Shown here: piece after piece, positions 18,439 through 26,549 of the stretch
Numbering within the stretch: the first letter of the stretch is position 1
Layout of the letters: the number at the start of each line of letters is the position of its first letter
Assembly: GCA_019748195.1 (NCBI GenBank)
Contig: JAIEPW010000063.1
Coordinates: 17,464-81,463, forward strand
Length of the DNA: 64,000 nucleotides
Direction of reading: 5' to 3'
Origin: Bryobacteraceae bacterium
Lineage (GTDB): Bacteria > Acidobacteriota > Terriglobia > Bryobacterales > Bryobacteraceae
Position numbers and translations under genes: made by a program
Notes under the pieces: generated by a model
Databases searched by the model: none
What the model saw: only the letters and a program-made list of their open reading frames with translations
Told to the model about the DNA's origin: nothing

Positions 18439-19779
18439 ATGAATCATCGATTTCTAACGCTGTTCGCGGCCGCGGCCGCGCTCGCCCAGACCGGCGCCAC
18501 TCCCGCCGGCGACATCCTCCCCAAGGCCGATGAACTGGTCAACGCCTACGTGAAGCAGAACCGGTTCTCCGGTTCCGTCCTGGTCGCCAGGGGCGGCAAG
18601 ATCCTGGTGAACAAAGGCTACGGCTTTGCCAACGTCGAACTGGAGGTCCCCAACACACCGCAAACCAAGTTCCGCCTGGGGTCTATCACCAAGCAGTTCA
18701 CCGCCGCGGCCGTTCTCCTGCTCGAGGAGCAGGGCAAGCTCAGCGTCAACGATCCGGTGTCCAAGTATTACCCCGAAGCGCCGGAGGCCTGGAAGGACAT
18801 CACCATTCATCACCTGCTGACCCATACTTCCGGGCTCCACAACTACACCGCTGTCCCCGAGTACCGGACCCGCATGCGCGAGAAGCTGACTCCCCTGACG
18901 CTCATCGCCCGCTTCAAGGACCTCCCGCTCGATTTCGCGCCCGGCTCCAAGTTCAGCTACTCCAATTCCGGCTACGCGCTGCTTGGCTACATCATCGAGA
19001 AAGCGTCCGGCGACAAGTATGAGGATTACCTGAAGAAGCACATCTTCGGGCCCACCGACATGCAGAGCTCCGGCTATGACTGGGATACGACCATCCTGAA
19101 AAATCGCGCGTCCGGTTATGAACGCAGCCCCGACGGAAAGATCCGCAACGCCGAATTTCTGGATATGTCCCAGCCCTACTCGGCCGGGTCCCTGTACTCG
19201 ACCACCGAGGATCTGTATCGCTGGGATCGCGCCCTCTACACGGACAAAGCTCTGTCGGCGAAGTCCAAGGAGAAGATGTATACGCCCGCTCTCGATAACT
19301 ATGCCTACGGCTGGTTTGTCGACAAGCAGTTCAACCGGCGGCGGATCTCCCACGGCGGCGGCATTAACGGGTTCACCACCCAATTGGCGCGCTACCCGGA
19401 CGAAGATGCCTGCATCGTGGTTCTGAATAACTACGGCGGCCCGGCGACCGGAGCGATCGCCCGCGATCTGGCCGCCATCCTCTTCTCCGAGAAATACTCG
19501 CTTCCCGTGGAGCGAAAGGAAATTACGCTCGATCCCGCTTCACTCGACCGCTACACCGGCACCTTTCAGCTTGGGCCCATGAAGTTCACGGTTCTGCGGA
19601 AAGGCGATCAACTGTTCGCCAAACCAGCCAATCAAACCGAGGCGCCGATCTTCGCCGAGGCAGAAGGCAAGTTCTTCCTGCGAGCCGTGGACGCGCAACT
19701 CCAGTACAGCGCGGACGCGAGCGAACTGACGCTGATCCAGGCGGATGTCGTTCTGAAGGGCAAGCGGATCCAGCCCTAG
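18439..19779 (+). CDS. Beta-lactamase-fold serine hydrolase (class C/PBP4*-like)
   Basis: A 446-residue exported serine hydrolase. A signal peptide covers about residues 1-21. The SxxK motif is GSITKQF (Ser82, Lys85), the second motif is YSNSGYA with Tyr174 and Asn176, and the third-motif region is HGGGINGF (HGG in place of KTG), as in esterase- and peptidase-like members rather than true beta-lactamases. A C-terminal ~90-residue beta domain (LDRYTGTFQLGPMKFTVL) is common in this family. Probable periplasmic D-amino-acid peptidase or esterase; resistance is unlikely to be its role. Confidence 0.88.
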   Translation: MNHRFLTLFAAAAALAQTGATPAGDILPKADELVNAYVKQNRFSGSVLVARGGKILVNKGYGFANVELEVPNTPQTKFRLGSITKQFTAAAVLLLEEQGKLSVNDPVSKYYPEAPEAWKDITIHHLLTHTSGLHNYTAVPEYRTRMREKLTPLTLIARFKDLPLDFAPGSKFSYSNSGYALLGYIIEKASGDKYEDYLKKHIFGPTDMQSSGYDWDTTILKNRASGYERSPDGKIRNAEFLDMSQPYSAGSLYSTTEDLYRWDRALYTDKALSAKSKEKMYTPALDNYAYGWFVDKQFNRRRISHGGGINGFTTQLARYPDEDACIVVLNNYGGPATGAIARDLAAILFSEKYSLPVERKEITLDPASLDRYTGTFQLGPMKFTVLRKGDQLFAKPANQTEAPIFAEAEGKFFLRAVDAQLQYSADASELTLIQADVVLKGKRIQP

Positions 19780-19781
19780 CG

Positions 19782-21110
19782 TTACTCCACGATCGCCGGG
19801 CGGGCGGCGGGCCTCCGCAGCTTCTCGATCTCTTCCCGAGACAGCTTGGACATGTCCAGCTTGTCGATGGAGTATTCCATCCACGGGATGAACATCTCAT
19901 TCCAGCTTTGTTGGCCCCAGATCACTTCCTCGTTCGGCGCGGGATTCCGAGGGTTGTTCTTCGAGTTGTCGTAATGCGCCAGAACACTGATGGTGCTGCC
20001 GGCGGGAACCTTCAGCGGGTTGTCGAACTCGTAGTTCAGTTGCCACTCGTAGTTGTACTTGGGAACGTTCAGCACCACTTCGTCGCGTCCGTCGGGATAG
20101 CTCACCGTGTATCGCATGTCCTTGCCGCGGAAGTGCATGTGTGGCGACATCGAGTACACCGTGATGTCGTCCTTCACCGCCATCTTTCCCACGATCTCCC
20201 AGTTATCCACGTTGGCCGGGATGTTGGGCAGTTTTCCGCGCGGGATCTTCTGGCCTTCCCGCCACAGCTCCTGCGCCGCTGAGGTGGTCAGCACTTCGTG
20301 GTGGATCGGATCTTTCGCGAACCACAGCCCCAGGACAGACTTGTCGGTCTGCTCCTTGCCGTTCGTCGTGTAGTGCATGTTGAACTCGAAGTAAGTGCCC
20401 GGGACGATCCGCTTGGCGGTGCCGTGATGATGCGATTCCGCGCCCTTGCCCGGCGCCTGGCCGATCAGCTTCCAGCCGATCCTGCCCAGCTTCTTGCCCG
20501 TGATCAGGTCCTCCGGCTTCACCGTATCCGGCAGGGATACGATGTTCACGATGGAGTGATGCACTACGGAGCGGTTGCCCGGCCGCAGTTCCACCGCTTC
20601 CACCCACTTCTCTTCCGTGAAGGGGACCTTCACGTAGTAGTTCTGCATGTCCAATATCCCGTCGGCCGGAACCTTGGCGTGCAGCGGCATCTCGATCACC
20701 ACGTCCGGCGGCCGCTTGAAGGACCATCCGTCCGCGAACTGCGGCGGCGGAGGCAGGTCCTTCGGATCGCCCTTCGGTGATCCCGCCGCCACCCACGACA
20801 CGATCTTCGCCACCTGTTCCTTTGTCAGGCGGCGATCGTTCCGGAATTTGCCGTGGTTCGGATCGGCAAACCACGGCGGCATCTTGCCCTGCGCCACTAC
20901 ATCCTTGATGGCCCGGCTCCACGGACGTACCTGCTCGTACGTGATCAGCTTCATCGGGCCGATGTCGCCTTCACGATGACAGACCGCGCACCGGTCGTAC
21001 AGGATCGGGGCAATGTCCCGCGTGAAGGTCGGAGTCCCCTTTGCGTCGGCGGCGTTTGCGCCCGCGGCGCCGAATAGCACAACACTGGCTACACAAGCTC
21101 GAATGTTCAT
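19782..21110 (-). CDS. Exported cytochrome c / ascorbate-dependent monooxygenase-like protein
   Basis: A 442-residue periplasmic protein with signal peptide MNIRACVASVVLFGAAGANA. Residues 30-120 form a small cytochrome c domain: CAVCH at 41-45 binds haem, with likely axial Met in GKMPPWF. The rest resembles the copper type II ascorbate-dependent monooxygenase (PHM) fold: RSVVHHSIVNIV gives a His pair, FEFNMHYTTNG and YSMSPHMHFRGKDM give further His and Met ligands. The ATG at 21110 is preferred over an in-frame ATG 33 bp upstream because it starts the signal peptide. Such fusions are frequent in acidobacteria and planctomycetes; substrate unknown. Confidence 0.82.
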   Translation of the reverse strand: MNIRACVASVVLFGAAGANAADAKGTPTFTRDIAPILYDRCAVCHREGDIGPMKLITYEQVRPWSRAIKDVVAQGKMPPWFADPNHGKFRNDRRLTKEQVAKIVSWVAAGSPKGDPKDLPPPPQFADGWSFKRPPDVVIEMPLHAKVPADGILDMQNYYVKVPFTEEKWVEAVELRPGNRSVVHHSIVNIVSLPDTVKPEDLITGKKLGRIGWKLIGQAPGKGAESHHHGTAKRIVPGTYFEFNMHYTTNGKEQTDKSVLGLWFAKDPIHHEVLTTSAAQELWREGQKIPRGKLPNIPANVDNWEIVGKMAVKDDITVYSMSPHMHFRGKDMRYTVSYPDGRDEVVLNVPKYNYEWQLNYEFDNPLKVPAGSTISVLAHYDNSKNNPRNPAPNEEVIWGQQSWNEMFIPWMEYSIDKLDMSKLSREEIEKLRRPAARPAIVE

Positions 21111-21238
21111 CGCGGCGTCCGGCTCCTCCTGGCTTCTGGCCACTTACAGTATCACAGAACCGCTGGGGTATCGATCGTAAGTGACTGTAAAGAATACGCC
21201 AGACACCCCGCCCGCGCGCTCCGGCGCCACGGTTCGAT

Positions 21239-22690
21239 ATGATCCTCAAAACCATGGATTACCAGTCGTTTGACTTAGTCGTGCTCGGCTCCGGTCCGGC
21301 CGGCGAAAAAGGAGCTGCCGCCGCCTCCCTCTTCACCGACCGCATCGCGCTGGTGGAGAAAGACCCTCACCTCGGGGGCGCGTCCGCGAACACCGGAACC
21401 CTGCCGAGCAAGACCCTCCGCGAAACCGCGCTCGCGCTCTCCGGCTTCAAAATGCGCGAGCTCTACGGGGTGGATCTTTCCATTCGCCGCGCCTGCACCA
21501 TCCGCGAGTTCATGTTTCACGAGGCCAACGTGAAGTCTCACGAGCGCCGCCGAGTCGCCGACACGCTGGATCGCAATAAGGTCCAACTGATCCGCGGCGC
21601 CGGGCGGTTCCTGGATCCCCACACCGTCGAAGTCACGCGGCCGGATGCCCCACCCCTCCGCCTGCGTGCCGCGAAAATCCTGATCGCCACCGGCTCCGCG
21701 CCGTTCCGCCCGCCCGGCTTTCCCTTCGAACACCACCGCGTCCACGATTCGGACGAGATCCTTTCCCTCGATTGCCTGCCCGAAACGCTCGCCGTGGTGG
21801 GCGCGGGAGTCATCGGCAGCGAGTACGCGTGCACCTTCGCCGCGCTGGGCGTCAAGGTCAACCTGCTCGACGGCCGCGATACGCTGCTGCCGTTCCTGGA
21901 TCGCGAGCTGTCCCGCGCGCTCGAGGAATCCATGCGGGACCACCTCAAGATCTGGTTCCACTGGAATCAGCGCGTCGTGCAATGCACGGCCGATTCGCAC
22001 GATTGCGTGCGCCTGAAATGCGAATCCGGCCTGGAGATGTTGGTGGACGGAGTGCTGGTCGCCGCCGGGCGGACCAGCAACACGGCGGCCCTGAACCTGG
22101 ACGCCGCCGGAATCACGCCCGGACCGCGCGGGTTGCTCACCGTGGACCGGTTCTTCCGCACCAGCGTGCCGCACATCTATGCCGCGGGCGACGTGATCGG
22201 CTTCCCCGCCCTCGCGGCGACCAGCGCCGAACAGGCTCGCGTCGCCATGCTCCACGCCTATGACCAGTCCATCGGCTTCGAAATGGCGCCCCTGCTCCCC
22301 AACGGCATCTATACCATTCCCGAAGTGAGCAGCGTCGGCGAGACCGAGGAAAAGCTGCGCGAACAGGGCGTCGAATTCGTCGCCGGCTACGCCCGTTATG
22401 TCGATCAGCCCCGCGGCCAGATCAAAGGCGACCGCAGCGGCTTCCTCAAACTGCTTTTCCGGCCCAGTGACTGGCGGCTGCTCGGAGTTCACGTGATCGG
22501 CGAAGACGCCACCGAACTGCTCCACATCGGCCTGATGGCCATGCTGTCCCAGGCCGGGGCCGAAATCTTCACCAAAGCCTGCTTCAACTACCCCACTTTG
22601 GGCGATTTGTACAAGTACGCTACTTATGACGCCATTCGCGTGGCGCGGGAAGCCGGTGTTCCACCCCCGGCTTTGGGGGCCAGCGCCTGA
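21239..22690 (+). CDS. sthA: Si-specific NAD(P) transhydrogenase-like flavoprotein
   Basis: A 483-residue FAD flavoprotein of the dihydrolipoamide-dehydrogenase superfamily. FAD motif LVVLGSGPAGEKGA, then GGASANTGTLPSKTLRETAL, where the redox-active CxxxxC of disulfide reductases is lost; this loss is what marks soluble transhydrogenases. The NAD(P) site is VVGAGVIGSEYA, and the second FAD site is HIYAAGDVIGFP. Expected role: exchange of reducing equivalents between NADPH and NAD+ in the cytoplasm. ATG at 21254 (MDYQSFDL) is an equally possible start. A strong hairpin follows the stop. Confidence 0.85.
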   Translation: MILKTMDYQSFDLVVLGSGPAGEKGAAAASLFTDRIALVEKDPHLGGASANTGTLPSKTLRETALALSGFKMRELYGVDLSIRRACTIREFMFHEANVKSHERRRVADTLDRNKVQLIRGAGRFLDPHTVEVTRPDAPPLRLRAAKILIATGSAPFRPPGFPFEHHRVHDSDEILSLDCLPETLAVVGAGVIGSEYACTFAALGVKVNLLDGRDTLLPFLDRELSRALEESMRDHLKIWFHWNQRVVQCTADSHDCVRLKCESGLEMLVDGVLVAAGRTSNTAALNLDAAGITPGPRGLLTVDRFFRTSVPHIYAAGDVIGFPALAATSAEQARVAMLHAYDQSIGFEMAPLLPNGIYTIPEVSSVGETEEKLREQGVEFVAGYARYVDQPRGQIKGDRSGFLKLLFRPSDWRLLGVHVIGEDATELLHIGLMAMLSQAGAEIFTKACFNYPTLGDLYKYATYDAIRVAREAGVPPPALGASA

Positions 22691-22702
22691 CCGGACGCGG
22701 AC

Positions 22703-22727
22703 AGACCGTCCCGCCAACGGACGGTCT
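22703..22727 (+). promoter_or_regulatory. Nine-bp inverted repeat between sthA and ADOP 2
   Basis: AGACCGTCC (22703-22711) and GGACGGTCT (22719-22727) are perfect inverted copies around a seven-base loop. It lies 13 bp after the sthA stop and could end that transcript, although only TT follows the stem. It could also be an activator site for the sigma-54-like element that begins about 48 bp downstream of its centre. The GTCC/GGAC core is shared with the palindrome in front of ADOP 3. Confidence 0.5.
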
Positions 22728-22741
22728 TAAGGCGCATTTGG

Positions 22742-22792
22742 GGCAGTTTAGAGGCAGTTTTTGGCACTTTTGTGGCACTTAAGGTGCACTTA
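22742..22792 (+). promoter_or_regulatory. 11-bp-phased direct repeats with sigma-54-like -24/-12 elements
   Basis: GGCAGTTT, GGCAGTTT, GGCACTTT, GGCACTTA and TGCACTTA begin at 22742, 22753, 22763, 22774 and 22785, steps of 11, 10, 11 and 11 bp; a weaker unit GGCGCATTT lies at 22731. Two neighbouring units together give the GG-N10-GC core of a sigma-54 promoter: TGGCAC with GC at 22775-22776, or TGGCAC at 22773-22778 with TGCA at 22785-22788. Either would start RNA 2-13 bases before the ADOP ATG. Confidence 0.45.
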
Positions 22793-22799
22793 AGCGACC

Positions 22800-25217
22800 A
22801 TGCGCCACCTGCTCTCCGAGCTTCCCGCGTCTTTCCGTTCCCTCCGCCGGCGGCCTGGATTCGCCGTCCTGGCGGTGGTTACGCTCGCCTCCGGAATCGC
22901 CGTGGCGACATCGGTGTTTACAGCGCTGGAAGCCGTCTTACTGCGGGCGCTGCCCTACGCCCAACCGCAAGGGCTGGTGATCCCGGGCGAAAGCAGCGAC
23001 ATTCCCGCCGCCAACAACATCGGCTATGTGACCTTCCTGGACTGGCAGTCGCGCGTGCGCTCCTTCGAATCGATAGCCGTGTGGCGTACCCGGCCGCTGG
23101 CGATCTCCGGTTCCGGGCCGGCGCAGCAGTTGTCGGCGCTGCAGGCCTCGGCCGATTTCTTCCGCGTTTTCGACGTCCGGCCGCAGTTGGGACGCCTGTG
23201 GACCTCCGCGGAAGACCGTCAGGGCAAGCACCGCGTGGCAGTGCTGAGCGATGCGTTCTGGAGGTCGCGCTTCGGCGCGGACCCCGCGATTATCGGCAAG
23301 CCGGTGGTGCTGAATGAGGCTTCCTTCGAAGTGATCGGCGTCCTGCCGCCGGGCTTCCGCGCCCTGTTCGCGGAAGCCGCGCTCGGTCCGATCGACGTAT
23401 ATTCGCCGCTTGCGTACGACGCCGCCTTTCGCGATGCCTGCCGGAACTGCCGCCACCTACGCGCCATCGCCCGGCTGCGCGATCCCGCTCAATTCGATCG
23501 CGCCGCCGAGGAGTTGTCGGCTTTACACGCGGAATTGAAACGCTCCCATCCCGAGGATTACCCGCTCAACCGCCACACGGTCCTGATCCCCCTGAAGGAG
23601 CAACTGACTCGCGGGATCGACAAGCCGCTGCTGCTGCTGAGCGGCGCGGCGGGCCTGGTGCTGCTGATCGCCTGCTTCAATGTCGCCAACCTGCTGCTGA
23701 TGCGCACCAGCCATCGCTGGCGGGAGATGCAGATTCGAGCGGCGCTGGGCGCAACCCCCGGACGCCTGTTTTCGCAGGGGCTGGCGGAGAGCACCAGCCT
23801 TGCCTTTGCCGGTGGAGTGGCGGGCGTCGGCTTGTCGGCATGGTTGACTCCCGCCCTGATCCGCCTGGCCCCCGCGGGAATCGCAGGTATCGAGAACGCG
23901 GGATTCAACTGGCGGGTGCTATTGTTTGCTTTCGCCGCCGCGGCGATTTCCGGCCTGCTGGCCGGGATTACGCCGGCCCTGGCGGCGGTTCGCGAGTCCT
24001 TCGAACAGCGGTCCAGCCGGGGTTCGGAGTCGAAGGAACAGCGCGGAGCGCGGGACCTGCTGGTGATCGCCGAACTCGGACTCGCCTTCGGGCTTCTGCT
24101 GGTATGCGGGCTGCTTCTGAAGAGCTTCGTGCGATTGAACGGGGTGCAGCCGGGCTTCCAAACCCAGGGTGTCCTGACCGCGGAGCTGAATACGGTCAGC
24201 CCGCGCTACCCGAAAGCCGAAGACGATGTCCGCTTCTTCGAGCAGATCACGCAGGAGATCGGGCAGCGTCGCGGGATTCGCGGCGCGGCCGCCACCAGCG
24301 TGCTGCCGCTCAGCGGCAATTTCGACATGACCAGTTTCGCGCTGCAAGGGCAGACCTACGCGCGCAGCGCCGACCAACCCGTGACGGACCGGTTCGTGGT
24401 AACCCCCGGATATCTTGAACTGATGAACATTCCGATCCTCCGCGGGCGCGGTTTCACGCAGGCGGATCGCGCGACGGCGCCTCCGGTGGTGATCATCAAC
24501 GCCGCCGCCGCCGCGAAATTCTTCGGCGCCCGCGATCCGGTGGGTGAGCGGGTCCGCGTGGGACCCGACGAGAACCCGTGGGCGGAAATCGTGGGGATCG
24601 CCGGCGACATCCACCAATACGGCCTTGACCTGCAGCCGGTGCCGCAGTTCTACCTTCCGCTGGCGCAGCAGGCTCGCGGATACATGACGCTGGTGGTGAA
24701 GAGCGATCTTGCGCCGGACCAGACGCTGCGCGTCATCAAGGAGACCATCGCCGGCGTGGATTCCACGCGTGCGCTGTCCAAGGTAGCGACGCTCGAGGAA
24801 TGGGTAGCGAAATCGATGGCCGAGAGGCGGTTCCTGCTGTCGCTCATCGCGGGCGCCGCGGGGGTCGCCGTGATCCTTGCGCTGGTGGGCATCTACAGCT
24901 CGCTGAACTTCCACGTGGCGCGCCGTACGCGGGAAATCGGCATTCGTGTCGCGCTGGGCGCCGCGCGATCCAGCGTCGTGCGGCTGGTGGGCGGACGCTT
25001 AGCGGCGACCGGAGTGATCGCGATCGTCTTCGGCCTGGGGCTTCTCTCCGCCGCGGCGCCTCTGGTGCAAGCCTCGCTGTTCCGCGTCTCCGCGTGGGAA
25101 CCCGACGTTCTGGCGGCCGCGGCGATTCTGTTGCTGGCCGCGGCCGGGCTCGCCGGGCTCGCGCCCATACGCCGGGCCTTGCGCGTGGATCCGGCGATCT
25201 CGCTGCGGGAGGAGTAA
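22800..25217 (+). CDS. ABC-type permease of the ADOP family (copy 2)
   Basis: An 805-residue duplicated permease with the ADOP layout: N-terminal SFRSLRRRPGFAVLAVVTLA leading into membrane segment 1, MacB-like periplasmic domain, a three-segment FtsX block near residues 270-410 (LVLLIACFNVANLLLMRTSH), a second periplasmic domain, and a final FtsX block (GIRVALGAARSSVVRLVGGR). No convincing Shine-Dalgarno sequence precedes the ATG, fitting a very short leader from the sigma-54-like element. No ATPase gene is adjacent. It converges on the MFS gene with one base between the stop codons. Confidence 0.9.
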   Translation: MRHLLSELPASFRSLRRRPGFAVLAVVTLASGIAVATSVFTALEAVLLRALPYAQPQGLVIPGESSDIPAANNIGYVTFLDWQSRVRSFESIAVWRTRPLAISGSGPAQQLSALQASADFFRVFDVRPQLGRLWTSAEDRQGKHRVAVLSDAFWRSRFGADPAIIGKPVVLNEASFEVIGVLPPGFRALFAEAALGPIDVYSPLAYDAAFRDACRNCRHLRAIARLRDPAQFDRAAEELSALHAELKRSHPEDYPLNRHTVLIPLKEQLTRGIDKPLLLLSGAAGLVLLIACFNVANLLLMRTSHRWREMQIRAALGATPGRLFSQGLAESTSLAFAGGVAGVGLSAWLTPALIRLAPAGIAGIENAGFNWRVLLFAFAAAAISGLLAGITPALAAVRESFEQRSSRGSESKEQRGARDLLVIAELGLAFGLLLVCGLLLKSFVRLNGVQPGFQTQGVLTAELNTVSPRYPKAEDDVRFFEQITQEIGQRRGIRGAAATSVLPLSGNFDMTSFALQGQTYARSADQPVTDRFVVTPGYLELMNIPILRGRGFTQADRATAPPVVIINAAAAAKFFGARDPVGERVRVGPDENPWAEIVGIAGDIHQYGLDLQPVPQFYLPLAQQARGYMTLVVKSDLAPDQTLRVIKETIAGVDSTRALSKVATLEEWVAKSMAERRFLLSLIAGAAGVAVILALVGIYSSLNFHVARRTREIGIRVALGAARSSVVRLVGGRLAATGVIAIVFGLGLLSAAAPLVQASLFRVSAWEPDVLAAAAILLLAAAGLAGLAPIRRALRVDPAISLREE

Positions 25218-25218
25218 A

Positions 25219-26487
25219 TCAGACTTTCGCCAGGTCCTTCGAATAGCGCCTTGCCGCAAGATAGAACGGCACGATCGCAGCGAGCCCGATTACGGTGGAA
25301 ATCAGCAGGCCGGCATGAAGGCTCCACCGGTCGCCGATCCGCCCGGTGATCCAGGGCCCCAAGCCGACGCCGATGAAGTTGATGCACAGCAGCAGAAAGG
25401 CGATCGCGGTGGAGCGGATGCGGGCGGGCGCGAGTTCCTGAACGCTCGCGAACACCGGCCCGTACCAACTGGTCGCGGACCAGCTCGAGAAAAACCAGCA
25501 GAAGAAATGAAAGGGCGTGCCCGGCGTCAGGAAGTAGAACCCCAGGATCGCCGGGTAGAGCAGCAGCGACTTCACCACCAGGAACCACAACCGGCCTCCG
25601 CTCCAGCGACGGTGACACCAGTCGGCGATAAAGCCCCCTCCTGAGGCGCCCAGCAACCCGGCGATGGCGTACACTGTGCCGTTCCAGTAAGCCGCGGTGG
25701 AGAACGGGACCATCCGCTCCGTCGTCATCCAGGTGAGGACCAGGCTGGAGGAAGCGGCCGCGTAGTTTGCCAGCGTCGCTCCCGCGATCAGCCACCACAA
25801 CGCCGGTGACTTCCCGAGAATCGTAAACAACGTCTTCGCGATCTCACGCGTCGACAACGCACTGGACGCCTGCTTCGCCCGCGACGGACGATCCCGGCGG
25901 TCGGGTATCAGCAGCACCAGCGGCACCACCAGCACCCCGATCGCGCCGAGCACGTAAAAACAGCCCTGCCATCCGATCTTCGGCGCGAGCCAGCCGGAAA
26001 TGATGAGGCCCAGGCCGGATCCGAGCGGCACGCCCGCGTAATACACACCCGACGCCCAGGCTCGCCGCTTCGCAGGGAAGGCGTCTCCCAGCAGCGACAA
26101 CGAAGCGGGCGTGAGCGTCGCCTCGCCCACTCCCACCAGCATCCGCGCCAGCGCCAGCCCGAGAAATCCCGTCGCGGCGCCGGAGGCAGCGGTCAAGGCG
26201 CTCCACAAGAACAGTCCGGCCGCGATCAGCCTGGGGCGGTTCCAGCGATCCGCGGCCACGCCCAACACCATGCCCATCGCCGTGTAAAACGTAACGAACA
26301 GGTAGCCGTACAGCAGTCCGATCTGCTCCCGCGTCAGCTTCAGCGACTCCATCAGCTTCGGCGCAAGACTGGGGATTAACTGGCGATCGACGAAGTTGAG
26401 GATGTTCAGGAAAAGCAGGAACACCAGCAGCGCCGCTGCTCCGGCAGCGGAGTACTTGGGCGACGGCACGGGTGCTGCGGAGCTCAC
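25219..26487 (-). CDS. MFS transporter, spinster-like
   Basis: A 422-residue carrier with twelve predicted membrane segments. The loop between segments 2 and 3 reads GVAADRWNRPRLIAAG, the major facilitator signature, and segment 1 has FLNILNFVDRQLIPSLAP, typical of the spinster/organic-anion group (NFVDR). A central cytoplasmic loop with basic residues (IPDRRDRPSRAKQ) separates the two six-helix halves. Substrate unknown; small organic acids or sugars acids are common for this group. It may share a minus-strand transcript with nothing else, since the DUF3604 gene upstream ends 62 bp before its start. Confidence 0.88.
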   Translation of the reverse strand: MSSAAPVPSPKYSAAGAAALLVFLLFLNILNFVDRQLIPSLAPKLMESLKLTREQIGLLYGYLFVTFYTAMGMVLGVAADRWNRPRLIAAGLFLWSALTAASGAATGFLGLALARMLVGVGEATLTPASLSLLGDAFPAKRRAWASGVYYAGVPLGSGLGLIISGWLAPKIGWQGCFYVLGAIGVLVVPLVLLIPDRRDRPSRAKQASSALSTREIAKTLFTILGKSPALWWLIAGATLANYAAASSSLVLTWMTTERMVPFSTAAYWNGTVYAIAGLLGASGGGFIADWCHRRWSGGRLWFLVVKSLLLYPAILGFYFLTPGTPFHFFCWFFSSWSATSWYGPVFASVQELAPARIRSTAIAFLLLCINFIGVGLGPWITGRIGDRWSLHAGLLISTVIGLAAIVPFYLAARRYSKDLAKV

Positions 26488-26549
26488 GTTCGGTACCGCA
26501 GCTTAACAGAACACGGCGCAGCCGGAGGCCCGCGCCACTATACAGTTTG

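Noticed and set aside
18439..19779. Beta-lactamase resistance gene
   Set aside because: The third motif is HGG rather than KTG and a C-terminal beta domain is present, as in esterase/peptidase members.
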